From positions 30,547,754 through 30,611,753 of the forward strand of contig CM046851.1 in the NCBI GenBank assembly GCA_025618425.1: a DNA stretch of 64,000 nt, given 5' to 3'. The DNA is from Heliocidaris tuberculata. Taxonomy: Eukaryota > Echinodermata > Echinoidea > Camarodonta > Echinometridae. Made by a program: the position numbers and the translations under genes. The notes beneath the pieces were generated by a model that saw only the letters and a program-made list of their open reading frames with translations, was not told the origin of the DNA and searched no databases. Positions 27,301 through 40,056 of this stretch are shown here, in pieces. Numbering within the stretch: the first letter of the stretch is position 1; each line of letters opens with the position of its first letter.

Positions 27301-28202
27301 GTCAAACAAGAACATAATAAAAACAATACAGACAAAATCCTAAGAATAAGAGAAAAGTGGGTGAGAGAGAGAGAGAAAGAAAATCTATATATCTATATAC
27401 TCAGTTTGGGTTTAGAGTATTGTGGTTGTTGTTTAGGTGGCGTTTAAAAGCTTCAATTGATGTTAACGTGGATGAAGGATGATCAAACTCGTTCCCGAGC
27501 TTGGCCCCGCGATATGCAAGGGACCTTTTACTGTAATTTGTCTTTGGCTGTATGAGCCATAGTTTCCTAGGGCCGGAGCTAGTACAGTGAATGGTTTCAC
27601 GGATACAAAAGATATTACCGAGGTAGGGCGGGCATAGTTTATGAATAGATCGGTACATAGTGCATGCTAAAAGTTTTACCATCGTACATACAGCCGATCT
27701 AATTCAAGAGTACGGTACAAAGAATTTGAGGGAAACATATAATCCACATTCATAAGCGATCTGTTTTGGAGTTTTTGGAGTTGATTAAGATATGATCTAA
27801 AAGCATATGTTCAGACGGCATTACAATAATCAAAGTTACTTTGGATCACTGATTTATAAAATAATACAGCAGTGTTCTGGTTGATATAAGGACGGAGTCT
27901 TGTATTAAGAAGGTATATACATTTGATTATTTTTTTTCTTAATATAATCAACTTGATTATTCCAAGAGAGATTTTGGACAATAACGACACCTAGGTACTT
28001 ACAGTACTCAACTTTTAATTTCATTTCCATCGATGTTAATATGGCAATCATCAATTATACTATGCACTCTCTTCAAACGGCGGATTCAGGATTCTGCATA
28101 AGGGGGGGGGGGGCACACAAATGCAGGATTGTCAACTTAGTGAAACTGCTTGGAGGGAGATCCGTACTTTTTTTTGATCTCGCCAGCTGTCTAAAAGACG
28201 CT

Positions 28203-28265
<63 letters not shown>

Positions 28266-28542
28266 GACAAAAAAAAATTTCGCCAGCCCTCCAAAAGTCG
28301 CTCAGGGTGGGGGGGGGGGGGGGTTATGGGGTCGAGTTTCCCTCCATAATTCTCTGACAAGCAAAACAAAAACAAAAACAAAAAAAAACAAAAAACAAAC
28401 AAAAAAAGGTTTTCCGTTCTAAATGGGGGGGGGGCACAATCAAGAAAAGAGGGGGCACAATGCATTGTTTTCTTTCAAAGGGGGGGGCACGGGCTGGGAT
28501 TGCCCCCCCCCTAAATCCGCCATTGATTATCATTATATATAT

Positions 28543-28583
<41 letters not shown>

Positions 28584-31500
28584 GAAATGAGCCAAGACTC
28601 AGGACGTAGCTGAATACCACGGATTTATTGATGTCGTCAAGCTTTCGGCATTATGCCTTCTTCAGGAGTTATACAACGAAAAGTAACGAAAAAGGAACAA
28701 AATGATACTACTACTACATGCATAAAAGAAAAAGTAATGAGCTATACAATTCTGCTGACAATAACTAATATCCTATATGAATAATATATATATATACATA
28801 TATAAATTGATATAGTGATAATCAATGTAAAGTTTAATATAATTAAAATCATTACCTGTTAGGTTGTTTGTGGTTATGCTATGGATAGTGATTGCTTGTG
28901 TGATGGATCACGTGACGTGATCCACCGCAAAAGTAAGTTAACTGATGCGTGTCATTGTGGCGCCACCTTCATTCATGACAACCCATGTACACGAGTAGAG
29001 TCAGTGCAAAGAGGTACTTTTAGTTATAGTACTCGAGTAAAATGAAAACTTGATGAAGACCCAACACTTCATCACCTACAATTGGTCAAAGAAGCCGTCG
29101 AAGACCTACAGGTAGATGTACCCACGAAGAAATGCCTGGCACCCAAAAATGTGAACTGCGCGAGCATATACTTCCTCCCAAAAATCCACAAGGCAGGTAA
29201 CCCCGGGCGCCCCATTGTCTCAGGATGCTCATGCCCAACCGCCCAAATCTCGAGATTCGTCGACTTTTATCTAAGATCTTTCGTTGAGATTCTCCCTTCC
29301 TACCTTAAAGACACTACACATTTCTTAAACCACATATCATCAATCAATAGAGGGTCCAACCTCACTCCTAGATCCATCCTGGTAACAGCAGATGTCACCT
29401 CCTTGTATACCAACATCCCACACAGGGAAGGTATCGAAGCATGTCGACAGGCCCTTAACAAAAGAACAGAACAGGAACCCACAACTGACCAACTTATCAG
29501 ACTCCTAGAGCTTATCCTCAAACTGAACAACTTCACATTCTATTGGAACCATTATCTACAGACCGAGGGGACAGCCATGGGAACTCCTGTGGCTCCGACG
29601 TATGCCAATATATTCATGGGGAAACTCGAAAACAAAATCACAACACAAGTACACTCACAAATCTTCAAAACATCGTGGAAACGCTACATAGACGACATAT
29701 TCTTCATCTGGAATGGCTCACCAAGAACTCTAACCACGATTAAAAACTCAATGAATGCCATACACCCAACCATTAAATTCACATTCCAATCGTCCAGTGA
29801 TACAGTCCACTTTCTTGATGTCTCTCTCCAACAATCCAATAATCACATAGAAACTGAACTATACACTAAGCCAATAGATACCCACACGTACCTGCTTCCA
29901 TCCTCCTGTCATCCAAAGCACTCATTCAAAGGTATCACATACAGCCAGGCGCTACGTGTTAGGAGAATATGTTCGGACCCCTCACGCACTGACCACCACC
30001 TAAAGCAATTAGAACGACACTTCAGTGAACGCAATTACAACATCAACATAGTCAAGCAACAGATCGAACGGTCAGGTGACCAACCCAGGATAGAGCTTCT
30101 GAAATATAAACACAAATCTACAACTAGCCCCAACAAAGTATACTTTCCCGTCACTTACTCCCCACCCACCGCTACCGTTCCCCGAATCATCCACAAACAT
30201 CTTCCCCTTCTACACCAGTCAGAAAAAATGAAGAACATCTTCCCCCATGCCCCCACTACCTCCTTTCGTCGAGGACGTACACTCAGAGACCTCCTTGTAC
30301 GGGCGAAAGACCCATCCCCCCTCACCAGACAACAACAAAGTGAAACCACCCTTGTCACAGGCTTCTCCAAATGTACATCACCCAAGTGTGTCCTCCACCA
30401 ACACATCGTGGAAACCAAAACATTCAGAAGCACAGTTACTGGACAAGAATTCACCATCAAATCAAATATCAATTGCAAATCTACTTGGGCAATCTACCTC
30501 ATAACCTGTTCACAATGCCATAAACAATACATCGGAAAAACAGAAACAACAATATACACAAGATTTAATAACACCCGATCAGAAATCCGAAACCAACATA
30601 AAACATTACCATACACAGTCCACTTCAATCTCCCCTCACACACAGTAGACAATGCTAAAATAATCGGGATAGAGCTCATCAATAACAAATCTCATGACAC
30701 GATCTTACACAGAGAATCACACTGGATAAACAAACTCAAGACACTCCACCCGCATGGCATCAATGTCGATCAATAAATGAATGTCGATCGATTATGTCAT
30801 ATAAGAAGTCATCCATAGTACAAACTATATACCCCCCACTCCCCAAATAATTACTACCCGCTATCTACAACCTTGACTGAGTCTCATAGCAATGTGAATG
30901 TTGTATACATTGCAAACATAGCTTTATATAAAGTTTATTGACATAGTTACCTCGGTGAATCATTCTGATTCTAAATACCCGTTATTAAGTGATGAGCCTT
31001 TATCAATGTCGATCAATAAATGAATGTCGATCGATTATGTCATATAAGAAGTCATCCATAGTACAAACTATATACCCCCTCCCTCTCCCCAAATAATTAC
31101 TACCCGCTATCTACAACCTTGACTGAGTCTCATAGCAATGTGAATGTTGTATACATTGCAAACATTGCTTTATATAAAGTTTATTGACATAGTTACTTCT
31201 GAGTTCCCTCGGTGAATCATTTCTGATTCTAAATACCCGTTATTAAGTGATGAGCCTTTATTGTGTACTAAACCTATGATTATGTACCAAACCTATAGGT
31301 CTACATTTACATACTTTACCATTTTCATTTTACTCGAGTACTATAACTAAAAGTACCTCTTTGCACTGACTCTACTCGTGTACATGGGTTGTCATGAATG
31401 AAGGTGGCGCCACAATGACACGCATCAGTTAACTTGCTTTTGCGGTGGATCACGTCACGTGATCCATCACACAAGCAATCACTGTCCATAGCATAACCAC

Positions 31501-32677
31501 AAACAACCTAACAGGTAATGATTTTAATTATATTAAACTTTACATTGATTATCACTATATCAATTTATATATGTATATATATATTATTCATATAGGATAT
31601 TAGTTATTGTCAGCAGAATTGTATAGCTCATTACTTTTTCTTTTATGCATGTAGTAGTAGTATCATTTTGTTCCTCTTTCGTTACTTTTCGTTGTATAGC
31701 TCCTGAAGAAGGCATAATGCCGAAAGCTTGACGACATCAATAAATCCGTGGTATTCAGCTACGTCCTGAGTCTTGGCTCATTTCATTTATTTAATTTATC
31801 CAACCAAGACGGCCCGTCATGTTGTGTTTTAGCCAAATCCTTACAATTATATATATATCTATATATATATATATAGTGTGAAATGTTCCTCGAACACAAC
31901 ACTGGTGGTCACTCATAGTTGTTTTAGAGGAAGGTATAGTGAAAGAAAAGATGACTGTGAGACTGTCGTAGCTTTTATCATCCTCCTTTATTTGTCAAGC
32001 GTTCGATCTGTGATCTTCATCAGGACTGTTTTAAAACACAAAATGATGGATGACTTTTACATCGGAATATACATTTCACTTTCTTAGAAATGCTAAGTAC
32101 TTATCATTATGAAAATATCATAATAATAATTATCGTTATGGTTATTGTTGTTATTATTGCTATCGTTATTCTTTTCATCATTATTATTATAATTTGTAGT
32201 AGTAGTAGTAATAGTAGTAGTGGTATGGGTACCGGCAGGAATGAATTCCTTGAATGCTGTGAGCGCCGAAATCGGTAGCCTAGCTAGAGCCGGGGTAATA
32301 TTGGAGCGCCTTGAGCACCATTCATGGTGGATATGAGCGCTATATAAATATCCAATATTATTATTATTATTTTTATTATATTGCTCTTATTGTTATTATT
32401 AACATTATCAAAATTATCATCATTATGCATGTGCAAAGCAACACCGACTAGTTACGACAACCTTGCCCACATGGTAATCATTTCCACTCATTATCTGTAT
32501 AGTTTCCAAATATTCATAGAAATTGATTTATAGACATACGAGTATATCATTACATAAATAGATTTGTATATATAGACATGCAAGTATCTTTTCACAAATT
32601 GATTTATTCTTACATTTTTTTGCACATTTATAATGATGATGATTTTAATAATGTTAATAACAATAAATACAATATAA

Positions 32678-32712
<35 letters not shown>

Positions 32713-32748
32713 ACAATAATAATAATGATAAAAAGAATAACCATAGGA

Positions 32749-32805
<57 letters not shown>

Positions 32806-33053
32806 TTAAAAATAAAAATAATATTAATAATAATAATAAAAATAATAATTATTATAATTATTATTATTATTATTATATTATTATAATGATAAGTACTTAA
32901 CAATCGTTAAAAAAAGTTGAAATGTATATTCCGATGTAAATGTCAGCCATCATTTTGTGTTTTTATACAGTCCTGATGAAGATCACAGATCGAAAGCTTG
33001 AAAAATAAAGGAGGATGATAAAAGCTACGACCGTCTCGTAGTGATCATTTCTT

Positions 33054-33115
<62 letters not shown>

Positions 33116-34888
33116 GAGAAATGTTCCTCGAACACAACGCTGGTGGTCACTCATAGTTATTTTAGAGGAAGGCATAGTGAAAGTCCTGATGAAGATCAAA
33201 GATCGAAAGCTTGACAAATAAAGGATAATAAAAGCTACGACCTTTTCATAGTGATTATATTTTTCACTATATATATATGTCAAATGTCAAAAAGGGAGGA
33301 CAGCTCTGGGGAACTTTGATTTAAAGGTCATGTAAAGTTTTGGTAAGCCCTCAAAAACTGTTCGTCAGATTTCTTCAATTTTTGTTCATAAATAGCAAGA
33401 TACTAGCAATACTAAGACACTGTGAAGATTTCGCCTCCTGAAGTTTAATATTAAACAAAAAAGAGGCAAAAACTAATTTATGTGCCGGGACAGGCACGTA
33501 AAATCCTAACAAAGGCAGCATGTGCTATACACTGGACACACACGTCTAAAACCAATGATGAGTAGCTACACACAGTGCACACACGCTGTCTCTATGCGAA
33601 GCCCCAAGATTGCTGTGCGGGGAGCCGTCGGGGTGGAAGGGTCCTAGCATAATGGCAGTGATCAAGCATTCCTTACAGATATTTACACTGAATTCACCAG
33701 AAATCACAGATGGAATACCAAATGATCTCTCACAGACATCTTTTGATACAAGGAGAACAACATGAGACTATATTTAACATGTTTCTTTCCAATTTCCTTT
33801 TTGCTACCAATACTGTACATGAGCTTTAAAGGGGGTACCCAATGCTGAAACAATGTTAGTTCATTTAAAAGATCATGATTTTATTAGCAGAAAATCATCT
33901 GCCTTAAGTTTTTTAAAAATTCGTGTTGCCAGAAAAATCCCCGAAATATGGTAAGAACTTCAGGATATTTTGGCCCCTCAGCTCTGTCCCAATTTCAGCT
34001 AGGTAACCACAATGACGTCAAAGTGGTTACCCAGGTTCGCGTATTGCAGATGTGTTGCGCGCTAGACTGTACAAAATGAATTACACCTTGCGCGCATTTT
34101 GCTATAATTGCGCGACAAGGTAACCACTTTGACGTCATTGTGGTTACCTAGCTGAAATTGGGACACAGCTGAGGGGCCAAAAATATCCTGAAATTTTACC
34201 ATATTTCGGGGATTTTCTGGCAACACGAATTTTAAAAAAAATTTAAGGCAGATGATTTTCTTCTAATAAAATCATGATCTTTTAAATGAACTAACATTGT
34301 TTCAGCATTGGGTACCCCCTTTAAGCTACGCAACCATTATTCTCTCATTTTCATTTCTCACAATTATATATATATATATATATATAAAATTGTGAGAAAT
34401 GAAATTGATAGAATAATGGTTGTGTAACTTAAATCAAAGTTCCCCAGAGCTGTCCTCCGTTTTGAAAATTTGGCTTAGAACGCCGATGCCTACCACTAGT
34501 TCACGGAGACGGGCCAGTGGTTTCGGCGACACCAGATTCAGTTGACCGATAGACTGAAAAATCTTCAACCTTATTAATTAATTCCTTTGTCGGGGGCAGG
34601 TGAGTTTCGTAAAAAGGACAAGCCGCATGCCTCAGTCGGATCCAAGCGAATGCTTTGAGATACATGTATACATTAGGATAAACAATTATACGGAAATAAC
34701 ATAATATACAACAGCTTTGCCAACTCTCGTGGGGGAAAAAAGTATGATTGTGAGAAATGAAAATGAGAGAATAATGGTTGCGTAACTTGAATCAAAGTTT
34801 CCAAGAGCTGTCCTCCCTTTTTGATTTTTTTTTTGCAAAGGTTGAAATAATGTCTCGGCTAGGGATCGACCCCAGGTCGTTGGCTGAG

Positions 34889-34933
<45 letters not shown>

Positions 34934-35602
34934 TCAGCAAAAAAAGAAAGTGGACACTATATACAGTTCAGATTTTCAAATAAATATTTAATATAAACTT
35001 ATTTTTCATATATCAAAATAAACATGAATTAATCCTCTTTAAGATGGCATGCAATTGGAATTATACCATTCACGCATGAGTGAGCATAGCTATTTACCAA
35101 TAAATGAGTCTCTGAAAGAAAATTGCAACAATAGGAATCTGGCCATTTAAATTTTGATGAGCATTTCCATCTTGTAGAGTCAAATGAAAACAATAAAAAA
35201 AAAAATCACGAGAAACACTTGAATTTGCTTGTCAAAATCATGCAGTACTGAGACTACATGCAGTTGCGATCCAGAGCTCAAATCTCCTCATTGTTTTTTC
35301 ATTCCTTGTTTTCATTGTTGAACAAGAAAGTCTTACAGATGGACATGTTCATTAACATTTGAGTGGCTACTTGCTCTATTTTTGCAATTTTCTAAATCAG
35401 ACCTTCTAACGGCTAAATGAATGTGCCCATCGAAGCGTGAAAGTTCAATATATTATGATCTTAATTCATGTTGGTAGGGTATATATTTTTTTCTTTAATT
35501 TGATATATATAATATATTCTACTTTATTGACGGTTTATATAAAAATTTTGAACAAAAAAGAATGTCCACTTTCTTTTAGCTGAGGGCATTCATAAATAAT
35601 CA

Positions 35603-35650
<48 letters not shown>

Positions 35651-38600
35651 AGAAATAATGATGATTACAAGAACAATAATAACGTTACCTTATAGGCCTC
35701 TTACAGTAATTCTTCCACAGCTCTTCACAAACAGGTGACATACAAAGTGATAATGCATCATCACATTTTGTTTAATTACAATGGAAACGAACGTCTTCAG
35801 GCAGTTCAGGTACTTTTGTAATTTTACTTTTACTTTTACTACAACTGCTGCTGCTTCCAACAATATAGAAGAATACTATACTTCTTTGGCTACTATACTC
35901 CTACAAAAATAAATGAAACACTCACCTACGAAACTATTTGTTCCATAGCTATCAGCAGTAATACTAGTCGAACCAATTGGTACAGTTGCAATCACAGACT
36001 CTGTATTCGGAGATCATAAAGTACAATAAGAGATGAAAAATACAATAGAGAGAAGGTTACAGAGAGGAGAAGGTAAGATAAAGAGAGAGTGAGGGGAGAG
36101 TGGAAAGGGGAGAGAGAGATAGAGAGAGAGAGATAAAGAGTGAGACAAATAGAGATGAGCATTTTTAAAAATGTAAAATCCAATCATCGATGTCATTTGC
36201 TCTAGCCGAGATCCTAGCAAGGTCGAGTTGTTTGGATTAAAAAAAAAAAAAATCACCCTTTTTTTTTTTTAGCATGGAAACAAATCTTACCCCCTGATGT
36301 TGAAACAGATGTAAGCGTCTCACTGATGCAATTACAGGACGATCCATCTCCATTACAAACTCGACAGTCATCATAAAGACGACCTGAATCTAGAACTCCA
36401 TCGCATCCAAAGTTCTAAAAACCAAAAGTATTGAAAAGCTTTAATTCATTTGCTATCCATACCAAATTTCCTATCCATTTTAAAATTTTATAGGTCAACT
36501 GTAAGGTTGGTAGTACATCCTAATGTTTAAAGTCTCAGCAAATAATAAAGAGAATGTTCATAACACCTGTACTCTATTCGAAACTTGGATAAAGTAACGA
36601 CGAACTGTCATTCTAATAAAAATAGGCCTACTCAACCGGAGTGTATTTTATCTAACCACTAATTTTAATAAATGCTATGACCTAGTTCCGAACGTTGACT
36701 CTCTTGAGAGTTTAAAGGTACTCTTTAGCTTTTTGAGTAAAATGAAAGGGAAATAATAGTGCGTAAATCTATCTACAACTGGTTAAAAACACGATGGAAG
36801 AAGTGCTTATAGTAACTTAACAATCAAATGCTCCAAAATATTTTCAGACAATAGGATAATTGTTTATTTCGCATTATAATCATGTATTTATTGTAGAAAT
36901 ATGTCAAAATTGACTATTTTTGCCACAAATGTTGTTTTAAAATTCTAACAATTTTTTTTTTTTTGCTTTGAAAAGGTACATTGTGTTTTTTTCAACTATA
37001 GTTGATAAAAATTAGATAAGAAAAGGAAATTATATAACTCATACCAAAATCATAAAAATACCACCCCGCCAAACCGACACTTGGGCCCTTTTCCCACCTT
37101 TTCAAAGATACCGTCCTGTCGGATGAATATAGGGGTGGTATGACCGGTAATTTTTTAATTAATTTGGTAAATTCAATTTACATTAGAATGATAAGGCAAA
37201 AATTGAGGCTACAGTAATGAAAAGTGCCACAGTTAGTTAATTATGTTCAAGTATGCTAGTTTACCATTATACTTAGGTAAGCTTATAATGCTTAGGTCAT
37301 ACTAAGTACAACCATGCAAACTGTTTGATGAAGCCTCAGAATATTCACTGACATATATTTATTTTGTTATACCCGGCATCTTCCATGAAGGCATATCTTT
37401 GTAGTCTTTACATCAGATACAGCATCGTCCCAACACAATGTACCGTCATGAAAATTTCCTGGTCTGTCGTCAAACAGGTTTAGAGCTTCCGACAAGCAGG
37501 TAAGCGTGCAAAGATCGTCTCCTGTAAGAAAACAATTGAACAAAGCTATGTTTATTTTTGTTAGAACAACATATCGAAAAATAAATCTCTCGAAAGTTAA
37601 TGCATTTTTATAAATACAGTGCGTCCCAGAAAAAAACGAAACGCTAAAACAAAGGGTTATTGTGACCACACTATGTGCTGTATGACAATGATTATTCATT
37701 TTCCATAAACTAAAAGTATTATGCTTTTAAATGATACCTTGATGGCATCCATTCGTACATTCTTTTACCGAGCAGCGGCATTTTGAAAATGACATGTAAA
37801 AACTCAGTTGTGCCAGATTTGGGTAAAACCGTGAAAACGTTAGGATCACATGCAAACATAACCCTAATGTAACATGACTTTAAAAACCCTGCGAGAAGAC
37901 TGTTTTCATGTGTTTCTTTCAATAATGATGGTGAAATAAAGGATGGTCAATGTTTTGTTGATGGTGCGGGTAAAGAAAGGGCATGTTTTGTATTGAATGG
38001 TACCTGCAATCGAAATGAAAAGTAATTTTTTTGAATTTTGAAGAACTGCAATTTCTTTTAAGAACAAAGCGGACAGAAAGGTGATATTTTTCATAAAAGT
38101 AAAGTTAGTGGCACTTTTCATTGTCATCAAAAGAAAATACAAGGTTGAAAGGGCACATAAGGCAGAAAAAATATCAGGATTATGGCAATTTCGCACCTCA
38201 GGAGGGGCACCTTTTCTATCACAGGAGGGACACTTTTTGATCTTTTGAGGGATATTTACTGATTTAGGAAATTTTGGGGGTGTACACCCCTGCCACCACT
38301 GGAAATTGGTATTGACCAGTGTTTTATGAATTTCTGATTGAACGCATGTCATCACACGAAGGAATTTCACGTATCATATCTCTTAAAGCTGGTATTTTCC
38401 TTGTGTCATGTTCGCATGTGATCCTAACGGTTTGACGGTTTTACCCAAATCTGGCACAACTGAGTTTTTACATGTCATTTTCCAAATGCTGCTGCTCGGG
38501 AAAGCATGTACATATGGATGCTATCAAGGTATCATTTAAAAGCATTATACTTCTAGTTTTGGGAAAATAGATAATTATTGTCATAGAGCACATAGTGTTG

Positions 38601-40025
38601 CCACAATAACCCTTTGTTTTAGGGTTTCGTTTTTTCTGGGACGCACTGTAGGGTACAAATGACAAACAAGGCATCATTTTGATCAAACATCATTATGAGA
38701 AGAATACAAGTTAAGCTCAATGAATGTAATATACTGAGCAAGATAATGAACACAGAAATTTATAGTAACTTGTTATGAATATACTGTAATCATTGCTAAG
38801 TGATGATCCATATGTAGATGCATGTGATACGTGACACTGCATGAGGATAATTGTAATAAGGAAAAAAAATACATATATTTGAAATAGTGCACTTGGTATA
38901 TCAAAACAGAAAACAGTAGACTGTTAAAAAAAAAATCTTTACAAAACCAAATTATATCGAAGACTAGCTTTGTTTCTCCTCTTGCCCTCATCAGAGTAAC
39001 ACGAAAGAATGAACAGAAAGCCGACATCAAACATTGGGTGCAAGGCGAGAGAATTCAGTTTGTCTTTGTTCAAAGTTTTTCTCCGATTTGGTATTGCAAT
39101 CTACATGAATTTCAGTGTATATATCTTACACCTCCTTATCTCACCTAACTTAGGTGTCGCTGCTCGTTCTGGATCATCTATCCAGCTGTAAAGGTTATCA
39201 CTGAGGGGGAGTGAATCTGTTGCTGCACACTGTTCATCACGATAATCATCTTGGGAAGTTATGCATGGCTAGATAAAAATGTGGCACAAATGAATCGCTA
39301 TTTTCTTCATTGATCATGTAAAAACAAATCATTGTTTAATCACCTATACGGAGGGGAAAAAAGAAAATTCACATTCACTGGTTAGATGAAAATATGACAC
39401 AAATAACCCAAATTAAATGCTAGTTCCTTCATTCACCATAACAATAACAACAAAGAATTCATCATGATAACGGTAACACAATTACACGAAGAAACAAAAT
39501 ACACATTTAATGTTAAATAAACACTGCAATATACATGCATGTCGTAGATTTTGCAAAATTGCAACCTAGCTCTTTTGAAGACTATGGTGCTCATCTCATC
39601 ACCGAGAGAGAGAGATTGGACCTCGTGTGAACATTGATACATTGTAGGCCTACTCCTACATTCTAGTTCTTCCTGTATATCAATCTTTTGGGGGGTTAAT
39701 GCCATACAATACCATATGACTTCTCCAGAAAAGGAATCGGTTAAACATTAGAATTTATTACAAGCCATTATCACATATTTGAAAGGCAGAACGACGTTAA
39801 ATCATTATATAATGCCTATGTCACCATCAGCAGATGAATACACCTGCCAATAAAACCAAACGTAAAGTCAAGCCAAATATGATTATTGAAATACTACTAC
39901 TAAATTACGACTACTACTACTGCTGCTGCTACTACTACTACTATTACGCCTACTAGTATTCCTATTACTACTAATAATAACAATTTGGCTTGTATTAATT
40001 TCTAGAATATGGGCCAATAATAATA

Positions 40026-40056
<31 letters not shown>

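Larger units (their letters stand above)
28581..31793 (+). mobile_element. 5'-truncated Penelope-like element with inverted terminal arms
   Basis: An internal RT/endonuclease ORF (29082-30776) is bracketed by about 470-bp arms in inverted orientation: 28581-29049 is the reverse complement of 31322-31793 almost base for base. The inner border of the left arm abuts the RT coding region in mid-domain, so the N-terminus of the protein is missing. Inverted pseudo-LTR arrangements with 5' truncation are known for this class. Confidence 0.85.
31877..33275. mobile_element. Remnants of Penelope-type terminal repeats
   Basis: The segment 31925-32085 is the inverse of 32905-33058 (starting TGAAATGTATATTCCGATGT), and a further direct copy lies at 33115-33275. 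Each carries the hammerhead-like core. The middle contains a SINE 3' part and TAA microsatellites. No RT remains. Confidence 0.6.

Noticed and set aside
28041..28465. Open frames encoding poly-glycine and poly-proline
   Set aside because: They are translations of G runs in a repeat element, not genes.
32578..32903. Isoleucine-rich open frames
   Set aside because: Translations of TAA/ATT microsatellites.
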